Source: Eutrigla gurnardus
Lineage: Eukaryota > Chordata > Actinopteri > Perciformes > Triglidae
DNA length: 64,000 nucleotides
Reading direction: 5' to 3'
NCBI GenBank assembly: GCA_963514095.1
Contig: OY741275.1
Location: forward strand, 27,929,648 to 27,993,647
Positions 1-15,000 of the stretch are shown here, piece by piece (within the stretch, counting starts at the first letter, position 1; each line of letters starts with the position of its first letter). Made by a program: the position numbers and the translations under genes. The notes under the pieces were generated by a model. It was not told the origin of the DNA, made no database searches, and worked only from the letters and a program-made list of their open reading frames with translations.

Positions 1-1
1 T

Positions 2-3000
2 TCCCAAACATGGACAGAGCTGTCTTCCACTGTCATCCGTACCATGTTCAAAGCCATTCGCTTAACCACCGGATCAGAGTACCAGTTCAGAATAAAAGCT
101 AAGAACAGATATGGTGTTGGACCTCCTATCACCTCAGCGGCAATTGTGGCTGCATATCCATTCAGAGTCCCTGGACCTCCTGGTACTCCTGGTGTTGTTG
201 CATTTACTAAGGACTCAATAACAATTGGCTGGAATGAACCTGTAGCTGATGGTGGAAATGAAATAATTGGTTATCATGTTGAGAGGAAAGAAAGAAGCAG
301 CATCGCATGGCAAAAGATCAGCAAGACTCTTGTGAAAGGAAACCTCTATAAATCCATTGGGCTTGAAGCTGGAGCTGCCTATGAGTTCCGTGTCATGGCT
401 GAAAACATGGCTGGAATTGGTAAGCCCAGCAAGGCCTCAGAATCAATACTGGCCTTGGACCCCGTAGACCCACCAGGTCAACCTGTGCCAACATTTGTCA
501 ACAAGAATGTCATCACCATTCAGTGGACAAAGCCTGAGTACGATGGTGGTTTTAAAATCACAGGCTACACAGTGGAGAAGAAAGAATTGCCTACTGGCCG
601 CTGGATCAGAGCCAACTTCACCAACATCACTGAGACTACATTCACTGTCAGCGGACTGACACAAGATGCCTCCTATGAGTTCCGTGTATTAGCTAGAAAT
701 GCAGCAGGTGCAGTGAGCATACCCTCAGAGGCCTCGGACCCAATTACCTGCAAAGATGACATTATTGAGCCACGCATTATGGTTGATGCCATCTTTAAGG
801 ATATTGTTCTCCTGAAGGCAGGGGAATCTTTTAAGCTTGATGCTGACATTGCTGGTCAACCAACTCCATCTATGGTTTGGACCAAGAATGGAAAGGAGGT
901 AGAGAACACGATGAAACTGGAGGTGAAGTTCACAGAATTGACAACTACTCTGACCAACAAGGACTCTGTCAGATCAGATGGAGGAGAATTTGTTTTGACT
1001 GCCACTAATGTTGGTGGATTTGCAAAGCACATCTTTAAGGTTAAAGTCCTCGATAGACCTGGACCACCAGTTGGTCCTCTTCAGGTGTCTGATGTCAATG
1101 CTGACAACTGTATACTCACCTGGGCACCGCCTGAGGATGATGGAGGTGCCAATATTGAAGGATACGTGATTGAGAAGCGCGAGTCAAGCAGACTGGTTTG
1201 GACCAATGTGATTTCAGACTTGAAAGCTACACAATACAAGGTGACCAAGCTGCTCAAAGGAAATGAATATATCTTCAGAGTTATGGCAGTAAACAAATAT
1301 GGACTTGGCGAATCTCTTGATTCAGAACCCACTATTGCAGACAATCCATATGTGGTTCCAGATCCTCCAGGAGATCCTGAGGTGACAGCTATCACTAAAG
1401 ATTCAATGATTGTTATGTGGCAAGTGCCTGTGAGTGATGGTGGAACTCCTATCACCAACTACAATATTGAAAGGAAAGACAAGATAGGTCTCCGCTGGAT
1501 CAAATGCAACAAAAGAAAGGTTAAAGATCTGCAATTCAAGGTAACAGGCCTTGTTGTCGAACATGAATATAAATTCAGAATAATTGCTGAGAATGCTGCT
1601 GGAGTGAGTGCACCAAGTGTCTCGAGTCCTTTCTACAAGGCCACTGATGCACTGTACAAGCCAGGGGCCCCGTCCAACCCCAGAATCTTGGACACAACCA
1701 AGTCCTCAATCACTGTTGCCTGGAACAAACCTGTATATGATGGTGGCTCTGACATCACTGGCTACATTGTAGAGACCTGCATCCCATCAGAAAAGGAGGA
1801 AGAGGAGGAATGGACCATTGTGACACCCAAACAAGGACTCCTTGCCACCTCGTTCACCATCATAAACCTGAAGGAGAACCAAGAGTACAAGATTAACATC
1901 TCAGCTATGAACAGTGAAGGAGTTGGAGAAGCAGCATCTGTACCTGAAAATACCAAAGCAGAGGACAGACTCATGTCACCAGAGATTGATTTGGATGCTG
2001 AGCTCCGCAAGGTTGTCACTCTTAGAGCTTGCTGCTCACTTAGACTGTTTGTGCCTATCAGAGGCAGACCAGCTCCTCAGGCCAAATGGACCAAAGGAGA
2101 TGGTGAGCATATTGAGAGGGCGACCATTGACAGCACAACATCATACACGTCACTCGTCATTGGAAATGTCAACAGATTTGACAGTGGAAAGTATAATCTT
2201 ACAGTTGAAAACAGCTCTGGCTCCAAGACGGTTACAGTTCAAGTCAGGGTACTTGACACACCAAGTGCCCCACAGAATCTCAAGATTACTGCTATAACAA
2301 AGGAATCTGTCACCCTCACTTGGGATCCACCAGTGAATGATGGAGGAGTTAAGATTAAGAACTATATTGTTGAAAAACGTGAGTCCACAAGGAAAGCATA
2401 TGCCACAGTCAGTGCTAACTGCCATCACACCACCTTCACAGTCGAACAGCTCTTGGAAGGATGCAACTATTACTTCAGAGTTTTGGCTGAGAATGAATAT
2501 GGCATTGGCCTGCCCATTGAGTCTGGTGAATCTGTTAAAGTATCTGAGAAACCACAGCCACCTGGAAAAGTCACTCTTAAAGATGTTACCAAGAACAGTG
2601 TCACCCTCTCGTGGGAGAAGCCAGAGCATGATGGTGGCAGCAGAGTGGGCTGTTATGTTGTTGAGATCCAGCCTAAAGGTGTTGAAAAGTGGACCCAGGC
2701 TGTGATTGTAAAGGAAACAGAAGCTACTATTAGTGGACTCAATGCAGGTGAAGAATACATGTTCCGTGTTGCAGCAAAAAATGAGAAGGGAACAAGCGAC
2801 CCACGTCAGATTGGTGTGCCTGTAATTGTTAAAGATCTTGTGATTGCTCCAGTTGCCAAGATGTTGTTCAACACATTCAGTGTGTTGGCAGGAGAGGACC
2901 TGACAGTAGAGGTTCCATATGTTGCACGTCCCAAAGCAACTGTCTCCTGGGTAAAAGATGGTCAGGCTCTGAAGAGAACTACCAGGGTAAACTTTGCGGA

Positions 3001-6000
3001 AACAGACACAATGCTGAACCTCACCATAAAAGAGGCTTCTAGAGATGATATTGGAAAGTACCACATTACTATAAGCAACACAGCAGGAGAAACAACGGCA
3101 AACATTGGCATTGTTGTACTAGACAAACCTGGCCAGCCCGGTGGTCCAGTTAAGGTGGAGGAGGTCACTTCTGACTGTGTAACTATCTCCTGGAACCAAC
3201 CAGAATATGATGGTGGTTGCACCATCAAAAACTATATAGTTGAAAAGAGGGACACATCAACAACTAACTGGATGGTTGTATCTCCAAACCTTGCAAGGAC
3301 CAAAATCAAGGCAGGCAGGTTGAAGACTGGCTCTGAGTATCAATTTAAAATCACAGCAGAAAACAGATATGGAAAAGGACCAGCTCTTCTCTCAGCGTGT
3401 ATTGTGGCTCAATACCCATACAAGCTCCCAGGACCACCAGGAACACCATCCATCGCAGCCTGCACCAAGGACAGCATGGTGGTGGTCTGGAATGAACCCG
3501 TGATTGATGGCGGAAGCACTATCTTGGGCTACCATCTTGAACGGAAAGAGAGAAATAGCATCCTATGGATAAAACTTAACAAGTCTCTTATTACTGACCA
3601 AACCTTCAAGACCAGTGATCTAGAACCGGGATTGGAGTATGAATACAGAGTTTATGCAGAAAACATTGTTGGAACAGGAAAAGTAAGCAAGGTGTCTGAG
3701 GGATGCGTTGCAAGAGATCCTTGTGACCCCCCTGGCACACCAGAGGCAACAAAGATCACAAAAGACTCTGTGACTATTGTTTGGACCAAGCCTGAATATG
3801 ATGGTGGTGCAAAAGTTACAGGCTACATTGTGGAAAAGAAGGAGCTTCCTGAAGGTCGTTGGCTGAAGGCTAACTTCACCAATGTCATTGAGACAGAGTA
3901 CCTTGCAACTGGACTTGTGCAAGACAATCAGTATGAGTTCCGTGTCATTGCCCGAAATGCTGCTGCTGTTTTCAGTATGCCCTCTTACAGCACCGGTCCT
4001 ATAACCGCCAGGGATGAGATTGAACCACCACGCATCAGCATTGACCCAGAGTATACACAGACTATCGTGGTTAATGCTGGAGACAACTTCAAGATTGATG
4101 CAGATGTTCATGGCAAACCCTTGCCGTCTATTCACTGGATGAAAGGAGAGCAGGAACTGGGCAACACTCTTCATAGAGAAATTAAGAACACACCCATCAA
4201 AGCTTATATATCTGTCAAGGAAACTAAACTTTCAGATGGAGGCCAATACACCCTGCTGCTGAAAAATCCAGGAGGAGAAAAGGCTGTACAGGTCAATGTT
4301 GTTGTTCTAGATAAACCAGGAGAACCACAGGGACCCCTTGTTGTATCGGGAATAGCTAAAGACAGATGCTGCCTTTCATGGAAACCACCACTACAAGATG
4401 GTGGCAGCAAGATCGCTCACTATATTGTGAAGAGGAGAGAGACGGGCAGGCTTGTTTGGACTGTTGTGGACTCAAAAGTGGAGAAGACTTGTTTGAAGGT
4501 CACAAAGCTCCTGGAAGGAAATGAGTACATCTTCAGGGTGCATGCTGTCAACCAGTTTGGAGTGGGTCCACCACTTGAGTCAGCTGCTGCCATGATTAAA
4601 GATCCCTATGCGGCCCCTGGAGCACCAAAGAGCTTGGACGTTTCAGATATAAAGAAAGATTCAATGGTACTCACCTGGGAGGCTCCTTCTGAAGATGGAG
4701 GCAGTCCTATCACTGGGTACATAATTGAGAAACATGACAAAGAAGGTGTAAGATGGACTAGATGCAACCGGAAAACGGTCACTGACTTGACTTTCAAGGT
4801 CACTGGACTCTTGGAAAGCCATAGTTACGAATTCAGAGTTGCAGCTGAGAATGCTATAGGTGTTGGTGAACAAAGCTCCCCAACTGTATTCTTCAAAGCT
4901 CTTGATCCTATCTTCAGGCCTGGCCCACCACACAATCCAAGAGTAACTGACACAACTAAAACATCAGTGTTCCTGTCATGGGGCAAGCCCATCTGTGATG
5001 GAGGCTGTGAGGTTCAGGGATATGTTGTTGAGTGCTGCACTACCACAGAGCCTCCAGTGCCAGCTGAGGGCACTGCTGAAGCCCCAGCTGCAGAGGGAAC
5101 TGCCACAGGTGCCCCTGCTGAGGACTGGACAATGTGCACACCACCAGCAGGTGTCAAGAAGACAAAGTTTGAAGTCTTAAACCTGAAGGAAAACCAGGCT
5201 TACAAGTTTAGAGTATGTGCTATCAACAAAGTTGGAGTTGGTGAGCACGCTGATGTCTCTGGAGCGGTTGTTGCCCAGGACCGGTTAGAAGAGCCAGACC
5301 TTGACATTGACCCAGAACTGAGAAAGATTGTGAGCATTAAAGCTGGAGCTTCCCTCAGACTGTTTATTCCTATCAAAGGAAGGCCCACTCCAACCATAAA
5401 GTGGGACAAAGATGAAGCTGCACTTAGAGAGACAGCTCAGGTCGAGGTGACCAGCAGTTACTCATCTGTTGTTATTGACCAGATGAGCAGAAATGACAGT
5501 GGAAAATACACCATCACTGCAGAGAATACCAGTGGAACCAAATCTGCATTTGTCGTTGTCCGTGTTCTAGACACACCTAGTGCTCCTGTTAACTTGAAGG
5601 TGCAAGAAATTACAAACCAGTCAGTGACACTGGCATGGGAATCACCTCTGTTGGATGGTGGGTCCAAGATCAAGAACTACATTGTTGAAAAGAGAGAAAG
5701 CACACGCAAAACTTATGCAGCTGTTGTAACAAATTGTCATGCTCTTTCATGGAAGATTGAGCCACTCCAGGAGGGTTGTAGTTACTACTTCCGAGTCCTT
5801 GCTGAGAATGCGCATGGTGTTGGCCTGCCTGCAGCAACTGCTGATCCTCTTAAGGTCTCCGAGGTGCCCCAGTCTCCAAAGAGCTTGATTGTTACAGATC
5901 AAACCAAAACAAGCATCTCTTTGGCCTGGGAGAAGCCTGAGTATGATGGTGGTAGTAGAGTCATGCAGTACCTACTTGAGGTGCAACTTAAGGGTCAGGA

Positions 6001-9000
6001 CAAGTGGTCTGGTGTAAACACATTTAAGACAATGGAGGCTACTGTTTCCAAACTGAACCCAGGAGAGGAGTATCTGTTTAGAATTACAGCAGTCAATGAT
6101 AAGGGAAAGAGTGACCCGAAAGTCCTTGCTGGTCCAGTGATGACCAAGGACTTGGTCTTTGAGCCAGATATTCGACCAGCATTCAGCAGCTACAGTGTCA
6201 AAGTGGGCAAAGACCTGAATGTTGACATTCCTTTATTCGGCCGACCTCCACCAACAGTTTCATGGACTAAAGATGGAGATTCTTTGAAATTCACTACCAG
6301 AGTCAACATTGTCAACAAACCAACACAGACAACACTGAGCATTAAGGAGGCAAAAAGTGAAGATGGTGGCATGTACAGTATACATGTTTCTAACCCTGCT
6401 GGAAAGAAAGACGCAACAATTGAAGTTATTGTACTGGACAAGCCTGGCCCTCCATCTGGCCCTGTGAGGTTTGATGAAATCACAACACAGAGTGTCACTT
6501 TTTCATGGGATCCACCAAAGCACAATGGTGGCTGCCAGATTTCAAACTACATTGTACAGAAGAGAGATACTACTACGACAACATGGGAAAATGTCAGTAT
6601 CAACTATGCCAGAACCACCATCAAAGTGCCGAGACTGAAGACTGGAGCTGAGTACCAGTTCAGGATCATTGCTCAGAACCGCTATGGCAAGAGTCATGGT
6701 CTGGATTCATCTAGCATTGTTGCTCAGTACCCATACAGAGAGCCAGGACCACCAGGCACTCCATTCATCTCTTCTCTCTCAAGGGACCACCAGGTTGTTG
6801 AGTGGCACGAGCCTGTCACAGATGGAGGTAGTCCTGTCCTTGGCTACCATCTTGAAAGGAAAGAGAGGAATAGTATTCTCTGGGTCAAGATCAACAAGAC
6901 GCTTATTCATGAAACTATCTTCAAGAGTCACCCCTTGGAGGAGGCTATAGAGTATGAATACAGGGTTTATGCTGAAAACATAGTAGGCATTGGCAGGTGC
7001 AGTAAGGTCTCAGAGGGCTGTGTTGCTCGTGACCCATGTGATCCTCCAGGCACACCAGAGGCCATCCATGTGACCAAAGATACAATTGTCATCCAGTGGA
7101 CTAAACCAGAGTATGATGGTGGCAGTAATATAACTGGCTATACTGTGGAGAAGCGTGACCTTCCTGAGGGCAGGTGGGTAAGGGCAAACTTCACTAATGT
7201 GATTGAGACCCAGTTCACTGTCACTGGTCTGACTGAAAATGCACAGTATGACTTTAGAGTCATTGCTAAAAATGCTGTTGGCACCATCAGTAAGCCGTCT
7301 TACAACAGTGGACCCATTACTGTAAGTGATCATTTGGAGGCACCCAAATTTTCTATTGACCCAACATTCATCAAGACCATTATCATCAATGCTGGAGAGA
7401 CCTTCAAGCTAGATGCTGATGTCCGTGGCAAGCCGATCCCTTCAATCCAATGGTTCAAGGATGAAAAACTAATCGAGAATACATTAAGACTAGAGATTAA
7501 AAACACGGAAAACCATGCAATGATTGTCATTAAGGACTCTGTTAGAATTGATGGTGGACTTTACACACTCCAGCTGACGAATGAGGCTGGCAGTGAAACT
7601 GTTCCATTCAATGTCGTGGTCCTGGACAGGCCTAGCCCATGTGAAGGGCCATTCCACATCACTGGAGTAGCTGAAGATAGGTGCACACTAGTATGGCGTG
7701 CCCCGCTACATGACGGAGGTAGTCCTATTAAGCACTACTTAATCGAGAGAAGAGAGACCAGCCGTCTAGCTTGGACTGTTGTTTCCAATAGCTGTGAAAA
7801 CACATGCTACAAAGTCAACAAATTACTGGAAGGCAATGAGTACATGTTCCGTGTCATGGCAGTTAACAGTTATGGTGTCAGTGATCCACTGGAGTCCAGT
7901 GGAGTGATTATGAAGACTCCATTTGTTCCCCCTGGTTCACCTCACATTGAAGATGTATCCAACATTGCTCATGATGGCATGACCATCACTTGGTCAGCCC
8001 CTGAAACTGATGGTGGCAGTGAAATAACCAATTACATCCTTGAGAAGAAGGACAGACATGGAATAAAATGGACCAGATGCCACAGACAGAAAGTCACTGA
8101 TCTCTCCTTTAGAGCTACAGGCCTAACAACCGGCCATGAATATGAATTCAGGGTGACTGCTGAGAATATAGTTGGAGCAGGTGAGCCAAGCCTTCCAAGT
8201 TCATACTACAAGGCCAGTGATCCCAAGTACAGACCTGGGTCCCCAGCATATGTGAATGTGATTGACTCCACAAAGAGTTCCATTTCAGTGTCATGGGGTA
8301 AGCCTGTATCTGATGGTGGCAGCACCATTCAGGGATATATTGTTGAAGTCTGCAAGGCTGAGGAGGAGGAATGGACAATGGTTACTCCCCCCACTGGCCT
8401 GCGTGTCAACAAATTTGAAATCACCAAACTTACTGAGGGTCAAGAGTACAAGATACAGGTGTGTGCTTTGAACAAACTGGGAGTGGGTGAGCCAGCAGCT
8501 CTCTCTGGAACAGCTAAGCCAGAAGAAAGGTTGGACCCACCAGAGATCCGCATTGACTCTGAGCTGAGGAAGGGAATCATTGTGAAAGCTGGTGGATCTG
8601 TTAGAATCCATATTCCATTCAAGGGCAGGCCAACACCTGAGATTAAATGGACTAAGGATGAGGGAGACGTGACTGAAAAAGCAGTGGTGGAGAAAGCTCT
8701 CAACTTCACACAGTTGTCAATTGACTCTTGTGACAGGAGTGTCTCAGGAAAATACACTCTAACTCTGACAAACAGCAGTGGATCTGTGTCTGAGTTTGTT
8801 TCTGTTAAAGTCCTGGATACACCCGGTGCCCCACAGAACCTTTTGGTTAAAGAAATCAAAAAGGACTCTGTCACACTTGTATGGGATGCCCCACTGAATG
8901 ATGGAGGTTCCAAAGTAAAAAACTATGTCATTGACAAACGTGAATCAACCAGGAAGACATATGCAAATGTGTCCACAAAATGCACTAAGACAACATTCAA

Positions 9001-12000
9001 AGTTGATAACTTGATTGAAGGTGCTATGTATTACTTCAGAGTCTTGGCCGAGAATGACTATGGAATCGGCCAGGCTGTTGAAACAAAGGTAGCTCATAAA
9101 GCCTCTGAGGTACCACTCCCTGTTGGAATAATCACCGTCACAGATGTCACCAAGTCCAGTGTCTCAATGACCTGGGAGAAACCTGAGCATGATGGAGGCA
9201 GTAGAATTGGTGGCTACCTAATTGAGATGCAACCCAAGGGTACGGATAAGTGGGGAGTTGCAATAAATCCAAAGACAAATGAGGGCACTGTCACAGGCCT
9301 CACAGCAGGAGCAGAATACCTATTCCGTATTATTGCTTACAATGAGAAGGGAAAGAGTGAACCAGTGGCACTTGCTGCGCCCATTGTTGCCAGTGACATT
9401 ACCATGGAGCCAAGCATCAAGATGCAATTTAACACCTACAGTGTATTAGCTGGAAAAGACTTGAAGTTGGAGTTCCCTGTGCATGGCAGGCCCAAACCTA
9501 CAGTCACCTGGACCAAGGATGGTCAGTCTTTGAAGGTGACATCAAGAGTGAATGTGATAAACACAGCAACAACAACGGGAATTCAAATTACTGAGGCAAG
9601 CAAGGATGACTTTGGAAAATATTCCATTACAGCAACGAATAATGCCAGCACGATCACTGAGGATGTGGCTGTCATTGTCCTTGACAAGCCTGGTCCACCA
9701 AAAGGTCCAGTCAACATTGTTGAAGTGAGCAACACATTTGTTCATCTCTCCTGGGAGCCCCCAGTGTACATGGGTGGATGCCAGGTAAAGAACTATATAG
9801 TGGAGAAGAGAGACACCACCACACAGACATGGCAGTCAGTAACCACACAGCTTGCTAGAACAGCTTTCAAGGTCACCAAACTGAAGACTGGTGCAGAATA
9901 CCAGTTCAGAATCATAGCAGAAAATAGATATGGAAAGGGTGCATCTCTGGACTCTAAGGCTATCGTTATTCAATACCCATACAAACCCCCAGGGCCTCCA
10001 GGAACACCACATGTCAAATCTGCAACAAAGGAAATGATGATCATTGAATGGAATGAGCCAGTCAATGATGGTGGAAGTACAGTTACTGGGTATCATCTAG
10101 AAAGCAAGGAGAGAAGCAGCATAATTTGGAACAAACTGAACAAAACTCTTATCACTGATACTCAGTTCAAGATCTGTAATCTTGAAGAGGGTATTGGCTA
10201 TGAATTCAGAGTCTATGCTGAAAATATTGTTGGCATTGGTAGATGCAGTAAAGTGTCTGAGTCCTTTGTTGCTCGGGACCCATGTGATTCCCCAGGTGCT
10301 CCTGAAGCTATATCTATTTCTAAGAACCTAATCAAGATTCAGTGGACGAAGCCCCAGTATGATGGTGGCAGCAAAGTGAATGGATATATTGTGGAAAGGA
10401 AAGATCTTTCCTCCGCTGATAGGCACTGGGTACGAACCAATTTCACTAATATAATAGAGACGGAGTATGCCATCACTGGTCTGACAGAGAATGAGCAATA
10501 TGAATTCAGGGTTATTGCAAGAAATGCAGCCGGAGTCTTCAGTCAGCCATCCGACAGCTCTGGACCTATTACTGCTACTGATGAAATTGAACCACCAAGG
10601 GCCTCAATGGATCCCAAATACAAGGATGTTATTGTTGTCAATGCTGGAGAACACTTGCTTCTTGATGCAGACATCTATGGAAAACCAATTCCTGATGTTG
10701 TCTGGCTAAAAGAGGGCAAAGAAATGGACAAAGCCCTGCGCATTGAAGTGAAAACTACACAGAAACGTGCAGCCATAGTCATTAAGGATGTTACCATGCT
10801 TGATAGTGGCCACTATGACCTCGTCCTCAAAAATCAAGGTGGAACAAAGACTTTCCCTATCACTGTCAAAGTCCTTGATAAACCAGGTCCACCCACTGGA
10901 CCCATGAAAACTTCAGGAATCATGGCTGACAGGTGCATCCTTGCCTGGTCTGAGCCCACTCTGGATGGTGGGGCTAGTATTACTCACTATGTCTTGGAGA
11001 AGAGAGAGACTAGCAGGTTGTCCTGGACAGTTGCTGCATCAAATGTCAAGGGTATGTACTATAAACTACTAAATTTGCTCCCTGGAAATGAATACATTTT
11101 CAGAGTCAGGGCAGTCAACAAATATGGTGTAGGTCATTATCTCGAGAGTGAAGCCATCATTGCACGCAATCCTTACAAACCACCTAGTGCTCCTGGAAGT
11201 CCAGAAGCAAGTCAGATCACAAATGACTCTATGGTTCTGTCATGGACTGCTCCAGAACATACTGGTGGTGCTGAAATTGAAGGATACCACCTTGAAAAAC
11301 GTGACAAAGATAGTGTGAGGTGGACAAAATGCAACAGACAAAAGCTGACTGACAACCACTTCAAGGTCACAGGTCTGATGACGGACCACTTCTATGAGTT
11401 CCGTGTTGCTGCTGAGAATGAGGCTGGAATGGGAGACCTCAGTGAATTGTCCCTGCTTAATAGGGCATGTGATGCCACAACACCACCTGGACCTCCACGC
11501 CATGCAAAGGTGACAGATTACACAAAGTCTTCTGTGTCTCTGTCCTGGGGAAAACCTGACTTTGATGGTGGTGCCTACATAAAGGGCTACATTGTTGAAA
11601 TGAGGGAGTATTCACCAGTTCCTGGGTCAACTGAGGACACAGAAGTAGCACCAGTAGTAGAAGTACCTGTTGAAAAAGATTGGACCATGTACACTCCACC
11701 CACTGGCACCCAAGCCACTAAACTCACTATCACAGACCTGAAGGAGGGTGGAGAGTACCAGTTCCGTGTCTGTGCTATCAACTCTGAGGGTGTGGGGGAG
11801 GCTGCTAATGTCCAAAGCACTGTGGTTACTTCTGACAGACTAGAAGCACCAGAGATTGAGCTTGATGCTGATCTCAGAAAGGTGGTATCTGTCCGTGCAG
11901 GTGGAACTCTGCGTCTGTTTGTCACCATCAGAGGAAGGCCTGAACCTGCTGTGAAATGGGAGAAGGTTGAGGGTACTCTTACAGAACGTGCTGGAATTGA

Positions 12001-15000
12001 CACTACCAGTTCATACACCATGCTTGTCATTGACAATGTTAACCGCTTCGACAGTGGCAAATACTCACTAACACTAGAGAACAGCAGTGGTGCAAAATCT
12101 GCTATTGTTGCAGTGAGAATTTTGGATACACCAAGTGCACCACAAAACTTTGCTGTGAAGGAGCTCAAGAAGGATTCCGTGACTCTTGCCTGGGATACAC
12201 CACTCACTGACGGTGGTTCTAAAATCACAAACTACATTGTAGAGAAGAGAGAGTCAGTCCGGAAGGCTTATACCACTGTTTCTAGCAACTGCTTGACCAA
12301 CTCATTCAAGATTGAAGAGCTACCTGAGGGTGGCATGTTCTACTTCAGAGTATGTGCTGTTAATGAATATGGCCAAGGACAGATGGTTGAAACCAAAGAA
12401 GTTAAAGTGTCTGAGGTACCGCTGCCACCAGGCAAGGTTAGGGTTGTAGATTTGACAAAGAACAGCGTGTTACTGGCATGGGACAAACCTGCACATGATG
12501 GTGGAAGCAAAGTTATGTGCTACAATGTAGAATTTAAGCCTAAGAGTGGAGATAAATGGGGCACTGCATGCACAGTCAAGGTGACTGAAGCAACCATTCC
12601 TAATTTGACTCCTAATGAAGCCTATTTATTCAGAGTTCTCGCAATCAATGAGAAGGGAAAGAGTGAGCCAAAGGATCTTGGTTTGCCTGTGGTTGCAAAG
12701 GATGTTGCAATTGAACCATCTGTCAACTTACTGTTTACCACATACAGTGTGAAGGCTGGAGATGATCTCATTATTGAGGTTCCAGTAAGAGGCAGGCCGA
12801 AGCCTGTTGTATCCTGGAAGAAGGATGGCCTTCCTTTGAAGCAAACATCAACTGTTACCATCTTAAACACTGCAACCTCAACCAAAATTATCATCAAAGA
12901 GGCTAGCAGAGAACATGTTGGAAAATATGAGGTCACCCTGTCAAACACAGGAGGAACTGTCTCAACTGATATTGGAGTTGTTGTTCTTGATAAACCATGT
13001 GCACCTAAAGGTGTAAAGGTGGATGCTGTGACATCAGACAGCATCACACTGTCCTGGTCTCAACCAGATTATGATGGTGGCTGCTCCATTAGTAACTACA
13101 TTGTGGAGAAGAGAGACACAAACACACAAGAATGGCAGATGGTAGCAAGTAATGTTGCTAGAACAGCTTTCAAAGCTGGCCGCCTGACACATGGAGCAGA
13201 GTACCAATTCCGCATCTATGCAGTTAACCGTTATGGAAAGAGTGCACATGTAGATTCACCTGGAATAACTGCTCAGTATAACTTCAAACAGCCTGGACCT
13301 CCTTCGACACCAATAGTGAAGTTGGCCACCAAGTCCTACATGTTGGTGACTTGGAATGAACCAGTCATTGATGGTGGTAGTCCTGTTCTTGGCTACCATC
13401 TGGAGAGGAAGGAGCGTTCTAGCGTTCTTTGGACAAAGATGAACAGAGGAATGATCAAAGACACAGAATACAAAGTTATTGGAGTTGAAGAGGGCATGAT
13501 GTATGAATACCGCGTCTATGCTGAAAATATTGCTGGTATTGGTAAATGCAGCAAGACCTGTGAAGCTGTAGCAGCCAGAGATCCATGTGATCCTCCAGGA
13601 ACACCTGTGGTCACTGCTGTTAGCAGAACATCTGTCTCCTTGTCTTGGGAGAAACCAGAGTATGATGGTGGAGCCAAGGTTTCTGGCTACACCATTGAAC
13701 GCAGAGATCTTCCTGAAGGACGTTGGACAAGGTGCAATTTCACTAATGTCCAAGAGACCCACTATGATGCAACAGGCCTTACGGAGAACAGCCAGTATGA
13801 TTTCCGTGTCATTGCTAAGAATGCAGCAGGATTGTTCAGTGAACCATCTGATAACACTGGCCCCATAACTGTCAAGGATGATGTGGATCCACCACGCATC
13901 ATGATGGATGTCAAGTTCAGAGAGACATTGCTTGTGAAAGCAGGAGAAACTCTGAAGATTAGTGCTGACCATGCTGGACGTCCTGCCCCTGTCATTTCCT
14001 GGACCAAGGATGGTAAAGAGATTGAGCTGAGAGCCAGAATCCAAATTGTTTCAACGGATACCAGCACTTCTGTCATTGTTAAGGATAGCATCAGGACAGA
14101 TTCTGGACAATATGCTCTGACTTTACAGAATATTGGTGGAACAGTTACCATGCCAATAAACTGTGTGATTCTAGATAAGCCAGGACCCTCAGCGGGACCT
14201 CTGCAGATCACAGGTCTCACAGCCGAAGCATGCACTCTATCATGGGGTCCTCCCCAGGAGACTGGTGGTGCTGACATCACACATTACGTTGTTGAAAAGC
14301 GTGAGACCAGCCGTTTGGCATGGACAGTGGTGAAGGGAGATGTCACAAAAACATACCTCAAAGTCACAGGACTACTGAAGGGAAATGAATATATCTTCAG
14401 GGTTTTGGCTGTCAACAAGCATGGACTTGGTGAGGCTCTGGAATGTGATGCTGTAAAGATTACAGATCCATACACGTTTACCACTGCTCCAACTAGTGTG
14501 GATGTCACTGCCATAACCGGAGATTCAATGACCCTCACCTGGTGTAAGCCAGCCAGTGATGGAGGCAGTCCTGTCACTGGATATGTGATAGAGCGCCGTG
14601 AGAAGACAGGTATGCGCTGGGTCCGTGTGAACAGAGATCCAGTTGTTGAATGTACCACACTTGCAACCAAACTACGCACGGGTTGTGAGTACGACTTCAG
14701 AGTCTATGCAGAAAATGCTGCTGGTCTAAGTCCTCCAAGTGAAAGATCTGCATCCTTCAGAGCAGCAGATCCTCTGGTTGTTGCCTCTCGGCCAACCAAG
14801 CCAAAGAGTGTCAATTCAACCAAGGACAGTGTGTCCATTGTCTGGAAACCACCAACAAATGATGGTGGTGCTCCCATCCTTGGATACAGTGTGGAATACA
14901 GAGAGTACGTCAAAAAACCAGAGCCAGAGATTGAAATAGAAGAGGAAGAATATGAGGATGAGGATGAGGAAGAGGAGGTACCTGAATCACCTGAAGAGTT

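Noticed and set aside
44..46. ATG at 44 as a start of translation for the long frame
   Set aside because: The frame is open to base 2 and upstream codons encode Fn3 sequence (W-T-E-L); the ATG is internal to titin.
2150..3064. Antisense open frame of 304 codons inside the titin giant exon (and many similar ones)
   Set aside because: Shadow frame opposite a strongly conserved Ig/Fn3 coding exon; no homology or start signal.
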